Notes: generated from the letters alone by a model not told the origin. Positions 1 through 5,850 are shown, numbered from the stretch's first letter. The stretch is DNA of 7,204 nt from Lachnospiraceae bacterium (GCA_009774375.1 VSNO01000194.1:1-7204); one strand, 5' to 3'. Made by a program: numbers and translations.

Positions 1-240
1 TACTTCTTTGACAGGAGGCATTTGTGCTGTTTGCGTTTCCTGTTTGGGAGTAGCCATTTGTGTTGTTTGCGTTTCCTGTCCGCTGCCGAGTTCTGGCACT
101 GATGCACTCTCCGTCTTTGCCGGTTCTTCGCTTTGAACAATTGTTTCACTCTGTAGTTCATCAGAGGTTATTAGCTGCGTTTCATTCGCAACTGTCGTTT
201 GTTCCGCTGCAGATGAAAGTATCTCATTAACAAATGTCTC
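1..240 (-). pseudogene. 5'-truncated Thr/Gln/Glu-rich protein, probably secreted (fragment, runs off left edge)
   Basis: The minus strand is open in one frame from about position 363 to the left edge. From about 240 leftward it reads as a low-complexity chain rich in Thr, Gln, Glu, Ser and Ala (for example VANETQLITSDELQSE), followed by two copies of a 12-residue unit (QETQTTQMATPK, then QETQTAQMPPVK). Such composition is typical of linkers in exported or wall-associated proteins of Firmicutes. No ATG, GTG or TTG lies in frame between the upstream stop and this chain, and the residues ILSSAAEQT resemble the end of a signal peptide whose hydrophobic core is missing. I infer that the 5' end was lost at a junction near 230-240, where response-regulator-like sequence begins on the other strand. 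The product continues beyond the window and its function is unknown. Confidence 0.45.
19..79. repeat. Two 25-bp near-identical direct repeats, 36-nt period
   Basis: Positions 19-43 and 55-79 match at 24 of 25 bases and are offset by 36 nt, exactly 12 codons. The repeat lies inside the minus-strand Thr/Gln-rich frame and encodes the repeated QETQT(T/A)QM unit. An in-frame period of this kind is expected for a repetitive protein linker that can expand or contract by slippage. Confidence 0.75.
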
Positions 241-311
241 ACCTTGCCGATCAGGGTGAAAAAGATATTGTATTCCTGGACATAGAATTGGGCGGTCCTG
301 ATGGAATTTAT
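234..311 (+). pseudogene. Response regulator receiver-domain fragment
   Basis: The plus-strand frame starting at ATG 234 contains EKDIVFLDIELGGPDGIYAG. This fits the strand carrying the phospho-acceptor Asp and the following loop of a receiver domain (pattern D-[IV]-[IV]-F-L-D-I-E-L-x-x-x-D/N-G-I), as found in LytTR-type (AgrA-like) regulators. Only about 26 residues are present. The N-terminal acidic pocket is absent, since a stop codon lies six bases upstream in frame, and no receiver C-terminus or DNA-binding domain follows. Instead the frame runs straight into histidine-kinase-like sequence. This is a relic, not a functional regulator. The boundary near 311 is approximate. Confidence 0.5.
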
Positions 312-622
312 GCCGGCTCTGAACTGAATGCGTTTGCCTCTGCGTCCATGCAGGAAGACTCTTTTATAGAGCTGAACGAACAACGCAGGGAGAATGCGGA
401 TATCACTGTTATAACGATGATCAACTCCTGCCGGAAAAATCCCTTTTCGGAGAAAACCGGATATCTTATCTCGAATAAACCGGATTCAGAACACCATCAT
501 GGATTTAGAATGAAAAGCATTGAGAGAACCGTAAAACTTATCATGGCGAGGTACAGGTTTATTATGATGATAAAAATTTTACGTTTCATACAGTAATTTT
601 TCTGAAAGACACTTCTTTGTGA
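312..622 (+). pseudogene. AgrC-like GHKL histidine kinase, C-terminal ATPase fragment with frameshift
   Basis: The sequence first reads GSELNAFASASMQEDSFIEL, which may be a degenerate N-box. It is followed by ITVITMINSCRKNPF, SNKPDSEHHHGF, MKSIERTVK and then, after a shift of frame, YHGEVQVYYDDKNFTFHT to a TGA at 620-622. This order fits the C-terminal ATP-binding domain of GHKL kinases of the AgrC/VirS type (a strand ending in NSC, a TSK-like segment, the HGxGLKSI box, then the KYxGE segment and final strand). In the HGxG box the second Gly appears to be Arg. A deletion of one A in the run at 533-536 breaks the frame: restoring it gives VKTYHGE. The sensor region and most of the kinase are missing, so the gene is dead. 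Confidence 0.65.
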
Positions 623-643
623 AACCAGTTATTAAAAAAACGG

Positions 644-684
644 TACGAAAAAGAAACCGCTTTTACAGCGTTTTCTTTTTCGTA
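644..684. terminator. 17-bp inverted repeat, possible bidirectional terminator
   Basis: The arms 644-660 and 668-684 pair with one mismatch around the 7-nt loop TTTTACA. On the plus strand the stem is followed by TATCTTTTT. On the minus strand it is followed by a run of seven T (complement of 634-640). It lies just after the kinase remnant (TGA at 620-622) and downstream of the minus-strand genes, so it could stop transcription from both sides. The A/T-rich arms make the stem moderate in strength despite its length. Confidence 0.6.
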
Positions 685-807
685 TATCTTTTTGAGTATA
701 AACATGGAACTTGTAATGCCGCTGCGAGAATTGGACCAATAGAAATATAAATTGCATCCTTATTTCTTCGCAGTTTATACAATGTTATAATGCTCTTCTG
801 GCAACAT
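663..807 (-). pseudogene. Possible AgrB-like C-terminal fragment (frameshifted)
   Basis: From 779 down to a TAA at 663-665, the minus strand encodes about 38 residues: Tyr-Lys-Leu-Arg-Arg, a charged stretch, the hydrophobic segment AIYISIGPILAAALQVPCLY, and the basic end SKRYTKKKTL. A membrane segment ending in a Q-[LV]-P motif and a Lys/Arg tail resembles the last transmembrane segment of AgrB-type peptide-processing membrane proteases of clostridia. In a neighbouring frame, ATG 805-807 begins MLPEEHYNIV, which would join this segment if one base were adjusted near 777-780. The stop overlaps the loop of the inverted repeat. Assignment to AgrB is an inference from the C-terminal character and from the kinase/regulator remnants next door. 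It could also be an unrelated membrane protein fragment or non-coding. Confidence 0.3.
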
Positions 808-826
808 GTCCTCTATCTATATAGTA

Positions 827-1387
827 TTAATTTGAATGATATGATATTTCCCCAGACAATCCATCAATACTCTCACTTTCTGTATTTTGGATTCCTATAA
901 AAATGTAGTAACCCCCATCTGCACTTACTTTTAAAGTCTCATTAAAATCAGTTTTTTCCCATCCAGATGTTTTTAGTCCACGGAAATTTCCAAATTCCTT
1001 CCCGATCGCAAGATAAATATTGCCCGGCTCTTCCCAATTCACATCTATTGAAACAACATCACCCTTTTTTAAGGTATACGGTCCATATGATTTATGAGAT
1101 CCAGGCGTCAGAGAAACCTGATCTATGCTAATCCTTCCATCGTCCAATAAACTTACCTCTTCATCACTGTTGTCACACTGTAAATCTGCTGATACGGAAT
1201 CCCTCTTTTTCAGATGGATCTTATCATACTGCCTGTATTCTCCAGCCCCAGGCGTAACTCCATCTACAATAATTACATTTGACAGGTCCGGATTTCTGTC
1301 ATCGCATGATTCTGTAGCATGAACACCTAAAATACTCAATGGCAGCGCCCAAACAAGCAATGTCACTAATATACCTATTTTTTTCAT
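827..1387 (-). CDS. Secreted protein with an internal duplicated beta-rich repeat, function unknown
   Basis: This 186-residue protein begins with a clear signal peptide: MKK, a hydrophobic core at about 4-22, and a cleavage site after VHA at about residue 24. The mature part has two related segments. One at about 41-69 ends in QYDKIHLKKRDSVSADL. The other at about 88-116 ends in SYGPYTLKKGDVVSIDV. They share the order of a TPG turn, Y, LKK, D, VS and D, about 47 residues apart, suggesting a duplicated beta-sandwich strand set. The C-terminal part contains DGGYYIFIGIQN, as in many extracellular beta-sandwich domains where a strand closes the fold. Two cysteines (28 and 71) could form a disulfide. 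The start ATG at 1385-1387 has GGAGG six bases upstream. The gene lies 75 nt after the ATPase-nuclease gene, so co-transcription is possible. It looks AT-richer than the operon to its right. I do not recognise the family. Confidence 0.8.
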   Translation of the reverse strand: MKKIGILVTLLVWALPLSILGVHATESCDDRNPDLSNVIIVDGVTPGAGEYRQYDKIHLKKRDSVSADLQCDNSDEEVSLLDDGRISIDQVSLTPGSHKSYGPYTLKKGDVVSIDVNWEEPGNIYLAIGKEFGNFRGLKTSGWEKTDFNETLKVSADGGYYIFIGIQNTESESIDGLSGEISYHSN

Positions 1388-1393
1388 CGTACA

Positions 1394-1398
1394 CCTCC
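1394..1398 (-). promoter_or_regulatory. Ribosome binding site of the secreted protein gene
   Basis: GGAGG on the minus strand, six bases before ATG 1387, fixes the start so that the signal peptide is complete. The 75-nt gap before the gene contains no convincing -35/-10 pair, so it may depend on read-through from upstream. Confidence 0.75.
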
Positions 1399-1462
1399 AA
1401 AATCTGAAATAGCGGCTATACCTACTGCATATATCTCTTTTATCCGCTTCCGGAAAAAATGC

Positions 1463-3064
1463 TTAGCAAAAGCGCTCGATCACACACGTATGCTCCTTCG
1501 TCTTTTTATCATAATCAATTCCCACCAACAGCATTTCCCCTGCATAATCTTTCAGCGACTCGGGATACTGTTTCTTCCTGATCTGTGCGATCGCCGCCTC
1601 CGCGCTTTTGTCCCATTTCAGCTCCACCACGATCACGGGACGGTTAGGGTGGTTTGCGCGGGGCATGTATACAATGTCGGCAAAACCTTTACCCCAAGGG
1701 ATTTCCTCCTGGAAATCCCTTGGAAATTCCCGAATCGGTCTATGATAATAAGAAAACGCTGCGATCAGCGCGATCATGACTATGCAGGAGAGCGAATTTT
1801 CGTCATTGTATTCGATACTGGACGTAAAATCATTGTGCACACCCTGGATCAGTCTGGCAGTCCGCTCCCCGTCGCCTGCCATGACTGCCTCCAGAATCTC
1901 TTCGGAGAGCTTCATGAACTGTGCCATTCCGTCGTTTTTACTCTTTTTGACGGATTTGTAAAATACAGCATGGATCTCTTTATTTGGTATATATGCCTCC
2001 TGCGTGTCCTCATCGTAGGCGCAGTACCCCAGATGGATCAGCGCCGTGATCACCTGCTCCTTGTCCTCAAAGGTCTGCAGGTCATTGATGCCGTTATCCA
2101 CCTCCACCGGTATCCTGTTCCCTGAGAGCATCCTGATGATATCCTCCCGGAGTCCGTCAAAATTTTTGCAGATCAGGTCGTCGATATCCCCGTAAGTGCC
2201 CGTGACCGTCCAGTACTGCTGAAACCGTTTTGCGGAGACCGCACGAACGACGGACAGCGGATTGTACATCGCTGTTCCACCCAGATTGTATCCATTGTAC
2301 CACTCTTTCATCTGTTCAAAATCCACGCCAAATCTCTCACAGAGCAAAAAGACTTCCTCCTCTGTAAATCCGATATCCTTTGCCTGATCCATCGGTTTTA
2401 TCATCGTATACTCCATGAAATTATTGACGGCGGACTGTCCCTTCGTCCGCACGATCGGCATGATTCCCGTCAGATATGCCAATCGGATATATGATTTGGC
2501 AGCGTTGTTCTTGAACAATCCGCGCAGCATCTCGATATACGACAGTCTGTCAGTGTTACCCTTATCCAGTTCCCGTATGGGATAGTCCCACTCGTCAAAG
2601 ATAATGACAAAACGGCTTCCTGTCTCATGATAAATTTCGGACACCGCATTCATCAACGCCGTCTCTCCAGACACAATATCAGGATAGTCTTCCTGAAGTT
2701 CTTTCACAATCTTTCTGCTAATATAGCTAACTGGTTCCTCGTTCTCAAACTGTGCCGCCTTAAACTGTACCTGAATATCCACAAAGATCGTATCATATGC
2801 ATTCATACTCTCGAGAAACAGCGCATCTTTCATACACTTCAACGGCTCAAACAGGCTCCTCGAATCCACCCCTTTGCTAAAATACGCGACAAGCATATCC
2901 GCCGTGACTGACTTCCCGAACCGGCGCGCCCTGCTGTTACAGACAAATTTTTCCGTGATATCCTTTTTCAGCAGTTTGTTGATCAGCTCCGACTTGTCTA
3001 CAAAATATTGCGTCTGGGAAAATTCCGCATAATTTTTATTTCCAATGTTTAAAAAAAGTCCCAT
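1463..3064 (-). CDS. AAA-ATPase-like / PD-(D/E)XK nuclease-like protein (copy B)
   Basis: This 533-residue protein has the full layout of the family with an AAA-ATPase-like domain (PF09820 type) and a C-terminal PD-(D/E)XK nuclease-like domain (PF08011 type, once called DUF1703). The N-terminus has the family signature YFVDKSELI (20-28) and the P-loop-like RRFGKS (47-52). A Walker B strand reads FVIIFDEWD (152-160), with Asp157 and Glu158. The middle contains WYNGY and MYNPLSV, typical of the family. The nuclease-like part shows GKGFADIVY with Asp463, VVELKWD with Glu481 and Lys483, then QIRKKQY (494-500), so the presumed active residues are all present. The length is normal for the family. 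The start at 3064 has GGGAGG five bases upstream and overlaps the end of the nucleotidyltransferase-like gene by 29 nt. Relative to copy A it has about eight extra residues before the nuclease motif, encoded by a perfect palindrome (1694-1723). The family is often present in many copies in anaerobic gut bacteria. Its role is not established. Confidence 0.9.
   Translation of the reverse strand: MGLFLNIGNKNYAEFSQTQYFVDKSELINKLLKKDITEKFVCNSRARRFGKSVTADMLVAYFSKGVDSRSLFEPLKCMKDALFLESMNAYDTIFVDIQVQFKAAQFENEEPVSYISRKIVKELQEDYPDIVSGETALMNAVSEIYHETGSRFVIIFDEWDYPIRELDKGNTDRLSYIEMLRGLFKNNAAKSYIRLAYLTGIMPIVRTKGQSAVNNFMEYTMIKPMDQAKDIGFTEEEVFLLCERFGVDFEQMKEWYNGYNLGGTAMYNPLSVVRAVSAKRFQQYWTVTGTYGDIDDLICKNFDGLREDIIRMLSGNRIPVEVDNGINDLQTFEDKEQVITALIHLGYCAYDEDTQEAYIPNKEIHAVFYKSVKKSKNDGMAQFMKLSEEILEAVMAGDGERTARLIQGVHNDFTSSIEYNDENSLSCIVMIALIAAFSYYHRPIREFPRDFQEEIPWGKGFADIVYMPRANHPNRPVIVVELKWDKSAEAAIAQIRKKQYPESLKDYAGEMLLVGIDYDKKTKEHTCVIERFC
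1694..1723. repeat. Perfect 13-bp inverted repeat inside a coding region
   Basis: CCAAGGGATTTCC (1694-1706) and GGAAATCCCTTGG (1711-1723) pair perfectly around TCCT. The palindrome coincides with a stretch of copy B (roughly RDFQEEIPWG) that copy A lacks: copy A reads FPCEKGF where copy B reads FP...GKGF. The net difference is eight residues, so this looks like an in-frame palindromic insertion upstream of the nuclease Asp. Confidence 0.85.
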
Positions 3065-3455
3065 ATGATCCTCCCTTCATTTCAATATACTTGCAGATCA
3101 ACCGGATATCCTCCATGTCCTTCTCCCTGCCCAGCCGCTGTTTCATCATGATGATCCCTTTCAACGACACCACAGAAATTCCATCAAGCACTTCAAGCTC
3201 TCCCGCCCGCCATTCCTCAAAGATCTCGATATCCGGGTGGTACTGAATCCTGCGGCTGCCGTCCTCATAAACTTCTGTGCTGTATCCCGCCCGCTGCAAC
3301 TGATCCGCCAATTTCCGGCTGCAGCCCAGATCGATATCCCTTGTACATGCCTTTACTCCATGCAATACCATCGCCGCGCCTGCCACGACCCAGTAACTGT
3401 CTGCATCAAATCCTGTCTGCCTTAAAGTACTGCATATTTTCTCCCTGTCATACAT
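3036..3455 (-). CDS. Small nucleotidyltransferase-fold protein
   Basis: This 139-residue protein resembles the minimal nucleotidyltransferase-like families (DUF6036/AbiEii-like). Residues 22-33 read WVVAGAAMVLHG, the place of the usual GG/GS helix start. Then come THE acidic pair in CTRDIDL (Asp40, Asp42) and a strand HPDIEIF (75-79) that can supply the third acidic residue. The C-terminal half has VVSLKGIIMMK (95-105) and GREKDMEDIRLI (109-120), matching the [RK]-x-K-D-x-x-D-[IL] helix of these proteins. A longer frame opens upstream, but its extra residues overlap the methyltransferase gene and look non-coding. The ATG at 3453-3455 lies 17 nt after the methyltransferase stop, with a modest GGGGTG five bases upstream. 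The 3' end overlaps copy B by 29 nt, favouring translational coupling. The classical Gly-Ser motif is not obvious, so activity is uncertain. Substrate is unknown. A toxin or antitoxin role is possible but unproved. Confidence 0.75.
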   Translation of the reverse strand: MYDREKICSTLRQTGFDADSYWVVAGAAMVLHGVKACTRDIDLGCSRKLADQLQRAGYSTEVYEDGSRRIQYHPDIEIFEEWRAGELEVLDGISVVSLKGIIMMKQRLGREKDMEDIRLICKYIEMKGGSYGTFFKHWK

Positions 3456-3472
3456 CGCCGCACCCCAGTCTG

Positions 3473-4129
3473 TTACCCCTTCCTGCCAAAGTACCGCCCC
3501 GTGCACTCCCTGTATACGCGGTACTCCTCGCCGAACACAGTCTCCAGATACTTCTCCTCCTGCAGGATCTGCAGATGCAGCATCACGATCACCCATATCG
3601 TAAAGAGCAATAAAACACCGTTGAAATACATCAGCAGTATCCCAATATACATCAGGTCAAATCCCAGAAAAGCCGGATTCCTGCTATATCGGTAGATACC
3701 GTGCGAGACAAACTCCGTTCTGTCCGTCTCCGGTATCCCCGCGCGCCAGCTATCCCGCATCGTCAGCACCGCGGCAAGGAAAACCGCATCTCCAACAAAC
3801 CCGGTCACCACCCCTGCGATCCTCACCGGCGACGGCATATGATTCCACCCGAGCAGGATCGAAATCAGCTCCACCGGAACAATGAGGAGCGTCGCGGCCG
3901 ACATGATGATTTCTACCCGCCGCACAGACTTCTCCTTTCCGCGCCCGAGCTGTGTCGTCTGAATTCCCTTGCGTTTCTGCGTGATCTTTTTGGCGAAATA
4001 GATGCCGTAAAAAATCACCATGATCAACAGCGCCAAAATGCAAAACAGACTCTCAAACCTGCCAGCCAGAAAGATGGCTGTCGGCCCGTCTGCCCCGCCA
4101 ATCACCATAATCTGTGTGTCAAAATCCAT
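3473..4129 (-). CDS. Membrane methyltransferase-like protein (ICMT/phospholipid methyltransferase fold)
   Basis: This 218-residue integral membrane protein has about five hydrophobic segments, at roughly 25-46, 74-94, 104-122, 153-165 and 167-188. The C-terminal half carries the signature of the isoprenylcysteine carboxyl methyltransferase/PEMT-like superfamily: HGIYRYSRNPAFLGF (143-157), then EE at 191-192, FGEEY (199-203) and a final RY. In this fold these residues bind S-adenosylmethionine and the head group. Bacterial substrates are mostly unknown. The N-terminus reads IMVIGGADGPTAIF (7-20), which matches the GGADGPTAIF motif known from the beta subunit of sodium-pumping decarboxylases, an odd addition. 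The start at 4127-4129 is fixed by AAGGAG seven bases upstream and lies 15 nt after the stop of copy A. The frame is open further upstream, but that part overlaps copy A and is a shadow. It sits in a tight gene chain between the two ATPase-nuclease copies. Confidence 0.8.
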   Translation of the reverse strand: MDFDTQIMVIGGADGPTAIFLAGRFESLFCILALLIMVIFYGIYFAKKITQKRKGIQTTQLGRGKEKSVRRVEIIMSAATLLIVPVELISILLGWNHMPSPVRIAGVVTGFVGDAVFLAAVLTMRDSWRAGIPETDRTEFVSHGIYRYSRNPAFLGFDLMYIGILLMYFNGVLLLFTIWVIVMLHLQILQEEKYLETVFGEEYRVYRECTGRYFGRKG

Positions 4130-4136
4130 ATCCAGA

Positions 4137-4142
4137 CTCCTT
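4137..4142 (-). promoter_or_regulatory. Ribosome binding site of the membrane methyltransferase gene
   Basis: AAGGAG on the minus strand, seven bases before ATG 4129. It decides the start against the much longer open frame that reaches back into copy A. Confidence 0.8.
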
Positions 4143-4143
4143 T

Positions 4144-5787
4144 TTATTCTAAAACTTTTTTCCCATAGCTGCTTATTTCCTCTGCACGGGTCTGCGCATA
4201 AAGACGTTCGATCACGCACGTGTGCTCTTTCGTCTTTTTGTCGTAATCGATTCCCACCAGCAGGATCTCTCCCGAAAACGACCGCAGGGATTCGGGATAC
4301 TGCCTCTTCCTGATCTGTGCGATCGCCGCGTCCGCGCCTTTGTCCCATTTCAGCTCCACCACGATCACAGGGCGGTTTGGATAATTGGGCAATGGCAGAT
4401 AGACAATATCGGCAAAGCCCTTTTCGCATGGAAACCCGCGCACCGGCTTGTAATAGTACCGGAAGGCGGAGATCAGCGCGATCATGATCGTGCAGGAGAG
4501 CGAGTTTTCATCATTGTACTCAATGCTTGACACAAAATCGTTGTGCACGCCCTGAATCTGCCGTGCAGTCTCCTCCGCATCCCCTTCCAGCACGGTACTT
4601 AAGATCTTCTCGGAAAACTTCATAAAACGCGACAGGTTATCGCTCTCATTGTCCTCCATATATTGATAAAAGACTTCCTGAATCTCCTTATTGGGGACAT
4701 ACGCCTCCCGCGCATCCGCGTCATAGGCAAAATATCCCAGATGGATCAGTGCCGTGATCACTTCGCTCTTATTTTTGAAATACTGCAGATCATTTTTGCC
4801 ATTTGACACATTGATCGGTATCCGGTTCCCAGAGAGCATCTTGATGATCTCCTCGCGGAGCCCGTCAAAATTCTTGCTGATCAGATCGTCAATATCCCCA
4901 TAAGTGCCTGTGACTGTCCAGTACTGCTGGAATCGTCCGCTCGAGAGCGCCCGCACGACGGACAGCGGGTTGTACATCGCGATCCCATTCAGGTCATAAC
5001 CATTGTACCACTCCCGCATCTGCCCATAATCGGCGCCGGACCGCTCGCAGAGCATCCTCACCTCACTCTCTGTAAAACCGATATCCTGTGCCAGATCCAT
5101 CGGGTTTGTCATCGTGTACTCCATGAAATTGTTGACGGCAGACTGCCCTTTCTTCCGCACGATCGGCATGATGCCTGTGAGATATGCCAGGCGGATATAT
5201 TCTTTTGCATCGCTGTTCTTGAACAGTCCGCGCAGCAGCTCTATATAATCCGACCGCTCCCCGCTGCCCTCCGCTAGTTCCCTGACAGGATAGTCCCACT
5301 CGTCAAAAATGATGACAAACTGACTTCCTGTCTCGTGGTAGATTCTGGACACTGCATTCATCAACGCCATCCCTCCTAACGCAATATCGGGATATTCCTC
5401 CTGGAGTTCCCTCACAATATTCCTGCTAATGAATCGCGTCGGATTCTCTTTCTCAAACTGCGCAATTGCAAACTGTGCCTGTATATCCACAAAGATTGTA
5501 TCATACCGATTCATGTTATCCAGAAACTGCCTGTCCTTCGCACACTTCAACGGCTCAAACAGGCTTCTTGAATCCGCCCCCTTGCTGAAATACGCGACAA
5601 GCATATCCGCCGTCACCGATTTGCCAAACCTACGCGCCCTGCTGTTACAGATAAACTTTTCGTCGGCATCCTTTTCCAGAAGCTTGTTGATCAGCTCCGT
5701 CTTGTCCACAAAATATTTCGTTTTGGAAAAATCCGCAAATTTTTTGTTCCCCTTGTTTAAAAACTGCCCCATTTTGATCCATTCCAC
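4144..5787 (-). CDS. AAA-ATPase-like / PD-(D/E)XK nuclease-like protein (copy A)
   Basis: This is a paralogue of the gene at 1463-3064, roughly three quarters identical by eye over most of its length. As annotated it has 547 residues. It carries YFVDKTELI, the P-loop-like RRFGKS (52-57), the Walker B strand FVIIFDEWD (157-165) and the nuclease-like motifs EKGFADIVY (Asp460), VVELKWD (Glu478, Lys480) and QIRKRQY. All presumed active residues are kept. By alignment with copy B, the Met at 5772 (residue 6) matches the partner's start. The ATG at 5787 has AAGG closer than usual, while the Met at 5772 has no well-placed site, so the start is undecided. Copy A has about 18 extra C-terminal residues ending in SYGKKVLE. 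It is the first gene after the promoter at 5809-5837. The methyltransferase gene begins 15 nt after its stop. Known family members are predicted ATPase-nucleases with no settled function. Confidence 0.9.
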   Translation of the reverse strand: MEWIKMGQFLNKGNKKFADFSKTKYFVDKTELINKLLEKDADEKFICNSRARRFGKSVTADMLVAYFSKGADSRSLFEPLKCAKDRQFLDNMNRYDTIFVDIQAQFAIAQFEKENPTRFISRNIVRELQEEYPDIALGGMALMNAVSRIYHETGSQFVIIFDEWDYPVRELAEGSGERSDYIELLRGLFKNSDAKEYIRLAYLTGIMPIVRKKGQSAVNNFMEYTMTNPMDLAQDIGFTESEVRMLCERSGADYGQMREWYNGYDLNGIAMYNPLSVVRALSSGRFQQYWTVTGTYGDIDDLISKNFDGLREEIIKMLSGNRIPINVSNGKNDLQYFKNKSEVITALIHLGYFAYDADAREAYVPNKEIQEVFYQYMEDNESDNLSRFMKFSEKILSTVLEGDAEETARQIQGVHNDFVSSIEYNDENSLSCTIMIALISAFRYYYKPVRGFPCEKGFADIVYLPLPNYPNRPVIVVELKWDKGADAAIAQIRKRQYPESLRSFSGEILLVGIDYDKKTKEHTCVIERLYAQTRAEEISSYGKKVLE

Positions 5788-5808
5788 CTTCCCGTTTGTC
5801 TTGTATTC

Positions 5809-5837
5809 ATTGTATCACGACAAGGAGTGCGCACCAA
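5809..5837 (-). promoter_or_regulatory. Sigma-A-type promoter of the ATPase-nuclease operon
   Basis: On the minus strand TTGGTG (5832-5837) stands 17 nt before TACAAT (5809-5814), with a TGA just upstream that makes an extended -10 (TGNTACAAT). Transcription would begin near 5802, leaving a leader of about 15 nt before ATG 5787 or about 30 nt before ATG 5772. It lies just beyond the terminator of the upstream dehydrogenase gene, so the five downstream genes probably form a separate unit. Confidence 0.65.
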
Positions 5838-5850
5838 TACCAAATTAGCA

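Noticed and set aside
171..383. 70-residue minus-strand frame across the response-regulator remnant
   Set aside because: It mixes sequence from both sides of the junction, lies opposite recognisable receiver and kinase residues, and has no features of its own.
775..807. Ten-codon minus-strand open frame MLPEEHYNIV as a small peptide gene
   Set aside because: It has an AGAGGA nearby but is very short. It is more easily explained as a frameshifted part of the hydrophobic fragment that follows.
1388..1462. Possible terminator between copy B and the secreted protein gene
   Set aside because: Only a short TTCCGGAA palindrome is present without a following T-run in the minus direction, so it is unlikely to stop transcription.
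1705..1716. AGGAGG in the loop region of the palindrome as an internal translation start signal
   Set aside because: No start codon follows at a suitable distance in a frame that gives a plausible protein.
1490..2125. Long plus-strand open frame antisense to copy B
   Set aside because: It is the reverse complement of a well-supported ATPase-nuclease gene, has no recognisable domain, and its composition (many His, Arg, Leu) is that of a shadow frame. A similar shadow exists opposite copy A at 4222-4530.
3456..3596. Upstream extension of the nucleotidyltransferase-like frame
   Set aside because: It overlaps the C-terminal motif region of the methyltransferase gene and has no family features; the Met at 3455 gives the expected N-terminus.
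4130..4429. Upstream extension of the membrane methyltransferase frame
   Set aside because: The extra 100 residues overlap copy A, look non-coding, and the start at 4129 has a well-placed AAGGAG and begins a plausible protein.
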